64,000 nt of DNA from Spirosoma aerolatum. Its GTDB lineage: Bacteria; Bacteroidota; Bacteroidia; Cytophagales; Spirosomataceae. Below, one piece after another: positions 61,205 through 64,000 of this stretch. The stretch covers positions 2,739,001 through 2,803,000 of the forward strand of contig NZ_CP020104.1 in assembly GCF_002056795.1 (NCBI RefSeq). Reading direction: 5' to 3'. A program made the position numbers and the translations under genes. The notes under the pieces were generated by a model. The model did no database searches. It saw only the letters and a list, made by a program, of their open reading frames with translations, and was not told the DNA's origin. Position 1 is the stretch's first letter; the number at the start of each line of letters is the position of its first letter.

Positions 61205-61708
61205 ATGAAAGCCAATCAATTCACCATGATGCTGGCCGCTTTTGCCGCCCTGACCCTGTTTGCCGTCGGCTGCAATACCGCTCCCCAAAAAGCAGATGAG
61301 AAACCAGCGGCTCAATCCGATGCACCGGAGTACTTCCTGTTACGGCCCGACGTTGAAAAAGCGTATGGCTATTCCCATGCCGTTCGGATTGGCAATGAAC
61401 TGAAAATATCGGGTGCGGTCAGTATGGACGAGAAAGGAAACCTGACGGCGAAAGGTGATCTGGGACAACAAATGAAAAATTGCTACGCCGATCTGGACAA
61501 AATTCTGAAGCACTATGGCTACACCTGGGACGACGTTGTAGTGGAGAATATTCTGACCACGAACATGCCCGAATTTGTGAACCAGTCGGCTTACCGGAAT
61601 ACGATCTACAAAAAGCAGTTTCCGACTGGGTCGTGGTTTGGCGTAAAGGAATTAGCCTTGCCCGGCCAGTTGATTGAGATTGAGTTAGAAGCCTATAAAG
61701 TGCGCTAA
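61205..61708 (+). CDS. RidA-family lipoprotein
   Basis: A 167-residue protein. Lipobox LFAVGC with Cys23, then an unstructured linker (about 24-45) and a RidA/YjgF/YER057c domain (about 46-167) with SHAVRIGNELKISGAVSMDE, GQQMKNCYADLDKILKHYG and LALPGQLIEIELEAY. RidA proteins normally deaminate enamines and imines in the cytosol, so a lipid-anchored, exported form is unusual. The DNA of the signal peptide resembles that of the gene at 58486. Confidence 0.88.
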   Translation: MKANQFTMMLAAFAALTLFAVGCNTAPQKADEKPAAQSDAPEYFLLRPDVEKAYGYSHAVRIGNELKISGAVSMDEKGNLTAKGDLGQQMKNCYADLDKILKHYGYTWDDVVVENILTTNMPEFVNQSAYRNTIYKKQFPTGSWFGVKELALPGQLIEIELEAYKVR

Positions 61709-61812
61709 TTTGTTTAATCGGATTCGATGATGACCCTCATCGTTTTTTACAGATTCCTGCCCTGGCCCCTATCTCTCATGACACGTAGACTAGTTTTTGC
61801 CGTTATAGCGAA

Positions 61813-63057
61813 ATGACCTTTCCGCTCACCCATAAATCGGCAACCGCAGGCTCCCTCAATCCAGCGCCTTCATTCATCAAAAGCCGCATCGAGTCCATCG
61901 ACGTACTGCGGGGTCTGATTATGATCATTATGGCGCTGGACCATACGCGCGATTTCTTTCACGCTCAGGCCTATACCGACGATCCGCTCAATCTCGATAC
62001 GACCACACCGGTCCTGTACATCACCCGCTGGATTACCCACTTCTGCGCCCCTACGTTTGCCTTACTATCCGGTACGTCCATCTACCTGCAGGGCTTACGA
62101 AAATCGCGCAGCGAGTTGAGTTTGTTCCTGCTGAAACGGGGTCTATGGCTCATTGTAGCCGAGGTACTCCTGATTGCACCGGCGGATACGTTTACCCTGT
62201 TTAATCCCATCACGCTGGTTGTTTTCTGGTCGCTGGGCATCAGTATGGTGTTCATGGTCGGGCTGACCTGGCTGCCGTTCCGGGTCATACTGAGCCTTGG
62301 TTTAGCGATCGTTTTAGGCCATAATCTGCTGGATGCGGTGGAACAGGCACCGGGATTTACGTCGGGTTTTGGGTGGGCGCTGGTTCATGGCGGCAGTCAC
62401 CGTGTGTTTGACTACGCTCCCGGTCGGGTCATTGTGGTACTATACCCGTTTCTTCCCTGGCTGGGGCTAATGATGCTGGGCTACTGCCTGGGTCGTTTGT
62501 TTGAGCCAGCGGTTTCGGCCACGAAGCGTCAACAGTGGCTGGTTTATCTCGGTGCCGGAGCCATTGGGTTATTTGTTGTGCTGCGTTTGCTGAATGGATA
62601 CGGCGACCCCTTCCCCTGGAGCGTCCAGAAAGACGGCCTCACCACATTGTTCTCGTTCCTGAAGGTGCATAAATACCCACCCTCGCTGCTGTATATGTGC
62701 ATTACGGTAGGCCCGGGCCTGTTGGGCCTGGCGTTGCTGGAGAATGTACACAATCGCATTACGGGCGTGCTGCGCACCTACGGACGAACAGCCTTTTTTT
62801 ATTACACGATCCATTTTTATATGCTGCATACCCTGCGCATGCTAGTCTTTTTTGCCGCTGGTCATACCATGACGGAGGCCGATAAGTCGCTGCAAATCAT
62901 ACCAATGCGGTTTGTGCTTCCCGGCGATGGAGGCTACGATCTTGGGGTGGTTTATCTCATTTGGCTAGCCGTTGTCGCGTCGTTGTATCCCCTGTGTCGC
63001 TGGTTTGATGCCTACAAAACAACGCACAAAGAGCAGTGGTGGCTGAGCTATCTGTAA
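61813..63057 (+). CDS. DUF1624 family membrane protein
   Basis: A 414-residue polytopic protein with about 10 membrane helices. The family signature is at the start: RIESIDVLRGLIMIIMALDHTRDFFH (about 25-50), where the His of DHTRDFF may be catalytic, as in heparan-alpha-glucosaminide N-acetyltransferase-like acyltransferases. The typical FCAPTFALLSGTSIYL also occurs. It probably moves acyl groups across the inner membrane to an external acceptor; substrate unknown. Start ATG. Confidence 0.9.
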   Translation: MTFPLTHKSATAGSLNPAPSFIKSRIESIDVLRGLIMIIMALDHTRDFFHAQAYTDDPLNLDTTTPVLYITRWITHFCAPTFALLSGTSIYLQGLRKSRSELSLFLLKRGLWLIVAEVLLIAPADTFTLFNPITLVVFWSLGISMVFMVGLTWLPFRVILSLGLAIVLGHNLLDAVEQAPGFTSGFGWALVHGGSHRVFDYAPGRVIVVLYPFLPWLGLMMLGYCLGRLFEPAVSATKRQQWLVYLGAGAIGLFVVLRLLNGYGDPFPWSVQKDGLTTLFSFLKVHKYPPSLLYMCITVGPGLLGLALLENVHNRITGVLRTYGRTAFFYYTIHFYMLHTLRMLVFFAAGHTMTEADKSLQIIPMRFVLPGDGGYDLGVVYLIWLAVVASLYPLCRWFDAYKTTHKEQWWLSYL

Positions 63058-63101
63058 TCAAGGTTACCACAGAAAGTAAACAATCAAAATCTATTCAGGA
63101 A

Positions 63102-63638
63102 ATGAACAAAAGTGAAAATGTGCAAACAAGAACGGTTGTCATTCCTGACGACCTGGAAGCCGTAAAAAAATTATGGTTTGACTATTTAGTTTGGGGGAAC
63201 GACAAAATGCAGGAACTCTATGGCGTCCATCCCCATAATCCCCAAGAAGCTGTTGAACAGGATATCCAACAGATTGGCAAGTTTCAACCGCCTTACGGAC
63301 AGCTAATCCTGGCTAGTTATGACGGTAAACTATGTGGACTTGGAAGCCTAAAACGTATCAACTCCGAAATCGGTGAAATAAAACGAATGTTTATTGATCC
63401 AGCTACCAGACGAATTGGGGCTGGACGAGCGATCCTCGAAGAACTTCTACTTGAAGCGAAAAAAGTCGGCTATAAAAAACTTCGGCTTGACAGTCCCAAG
63501 TTTATGGAAGCAGCTCATTCCTTATACAGAAGTGTTGGATTTCATGACATTGACGCGTATCCGGAAATGGAAATCCCCGCAGAATTTAAAGACTATTTGT
63601 TGTTTATGGAATTGGATTTAACCGACGACACTACCTAA
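63102..63638 (+). CDS. GNAT family N-acetyltransferase
   Basis: A 178-residue GNAT from the ATG at 63102; the frame is open 22 codons further upstream, overlapping the DUF1624 gene, which I consider less likely. Motif A is KRMFIDPATRRIGAGRAILEELL, followed by LRLDSPKFMEAAHSLYRSVGFHDI. It acetylates an unknown amine in the cytosol. Codon use is more AT-rich than in neighbours, similar to the esterase at 59119, suggesting transfer. Confidence 0.88.
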   Translation: MNKSENVQTRTVVIPDDLEAVKKLWFDYLVWGNDKMQELYGVHPHNPQEAVEQDIQQIGKFQPPYGQLILASYDGKLCGLGSLKRINSEIGEIKRMFIDPATRRIGAGRAILEELLLEAKKVGYKKLRLDSPKFMEAAHSLYRSVGFHDIDAYPEMEIPAEFKDYLLFMELDLTDDTT

Positions 63639-63722
63639 ATCCGAACGGATAAGCACAGCTAAGCCCAGCCTATGGTGCTGGTGAATCGCTCTTAAAAACA
63701 GTCAAATCAACCAATCAAACCC

Positions 63723-64000
63723 ATGAAACAACTCCTGATTTCCCTATCTGCTCTTTGGCTGCTGGTTAGCCTCGGCATGTCGTCATCTGCACAGGCTCAG
63801 CAAACGGCAACGACTCAACTCAAAAGTATTCACCTTTTCGATATGCCAGCGGGGGTAACGGAGGCTCAACTGTCGGCGGTGATTGGCGAGCTGAACACGA
63901 TCATTAAACGGTTGGGGTACAGTAATGCCGGATACACACTCTACAAAGTAGAGGGAGAAGGAGCCGACAAATACCGCTACTACTTCGAGGGCAATTGGCC
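63723..64000 (+). CDS. Exported protein (partial)
   Basis: Starts at ATG 63723 and runs off the window end. Signal peptide about 1-26 (LLISLSALWLLVSLGMSSSAQA). The mature part (STATTQLK-like linker, then IHLFDMPAGVTEAQLSAVIGELNTIIKRLGYSNAGYTLYKVEGEGADKYRYYFEGNW) resembles a small alpha/beta domain that I do not recognise. The start is preceded by the same AACCAATCAAAC sequence as the lipoprotein at 58486. Confidence 0.8.
   Translation, partial: MKQLLISLSALWLLVSLGMSSSAQAQQTATTQLKSIHLFDMPAGVTEAQLSAVIGELNTIIKRLGYSNAGYTLYKVEGEGADKYRYYFEGNW

Overview
The window looks like chromosomal DNA of a Cytophagales bacterium (Bacteroidota), most likely Spirosoma or a close relative. The evidence is a type IX secretion C-terminal domain, SprB-like repeats, a DUF1501/DUF1800 set, DUF2723, DUF2911 and DUF3826 proteins, near absence of Shine-Dalgarno sequences, and Bacteroidota promoters (TTTG, about 19 nt, TAnnTTTG). 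No rRNA, tRNA, CRISPR array, insertion sequence, prophage or SusCD pair was seen. Family names come from remembered motifs; no search was run.

Layout. 1-1367 (minus): the pair that handles double bonds of unsaturated acyl-CoA, a 2,4-dienoyl-CoA reductase (cut by the window edge) and a dienoyl-CoA isomerase. 1521-6496 (minus): DUF1501 protein and two tandem DUF1800 paralogues. 6687-11877: transsulfuration enzyme, FMN reductase, a large SprB-repeat T9SS protein and an acidic unknown protein. 12214-13864: Anbu peptidase with its transglutaminase partner. 14040-23760: phosphohexomutase, YtxH, DUF2911, GMP synthase, a histidine kinase with a sugar-binding-like sensor, an FtsX-type permease and a serine hydrolase. 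23843-33323: S9 peptidase, a decayed MNT/HEPN toxin-antitoxin pair, YciI, HAD phosphatase, PhzF, a 51-residue Cys/Lys-rich protein, GNAT, HemW, MtgA and aldose epimerase.

33684-50867 is the main metabolic block, all on the plus strand: PL1-like pectate lyase, a 1056-residue beta-helix/barrel protein, a beta-propeller protein split by a frameshift, SGNH acetylesterase, DUF3826, a second propeller protein, Fe-alcohol dehydrogenase, DapA-family lyase, PdxA-like dehydrogenase, DUF1537 acid-sugar kinase and a sodium:solute symporter. I read it as extracellular attack on a pectin-like, acetylated glycan followed by uptake and catabolism of an acidic sugar through a phospho-tetronate route. The substrate and step order are inferred.

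51457-64000: DUF2723 membrane protein, an orphan LytTR regulator, then small exported or lipid-anchored proteins and hydrolases, including an exported RidA and two AT-rich, probably acquired genes.

The most unusual structure is a scattered set of long, often perfect intergenic palindromes (arms 18-33 bp) at 438, 3043, 16076, 23768, 27387, 38625, 40561, 42933, 44291, 46582, 47664, 48938 and 54576. Most lie inside the carbohydrate block, and several overlap or abut start or stop codons. Four one-base homopolymer indels break the MNT, HEPN and propeller genes, which is either gene decay or sequencing error.
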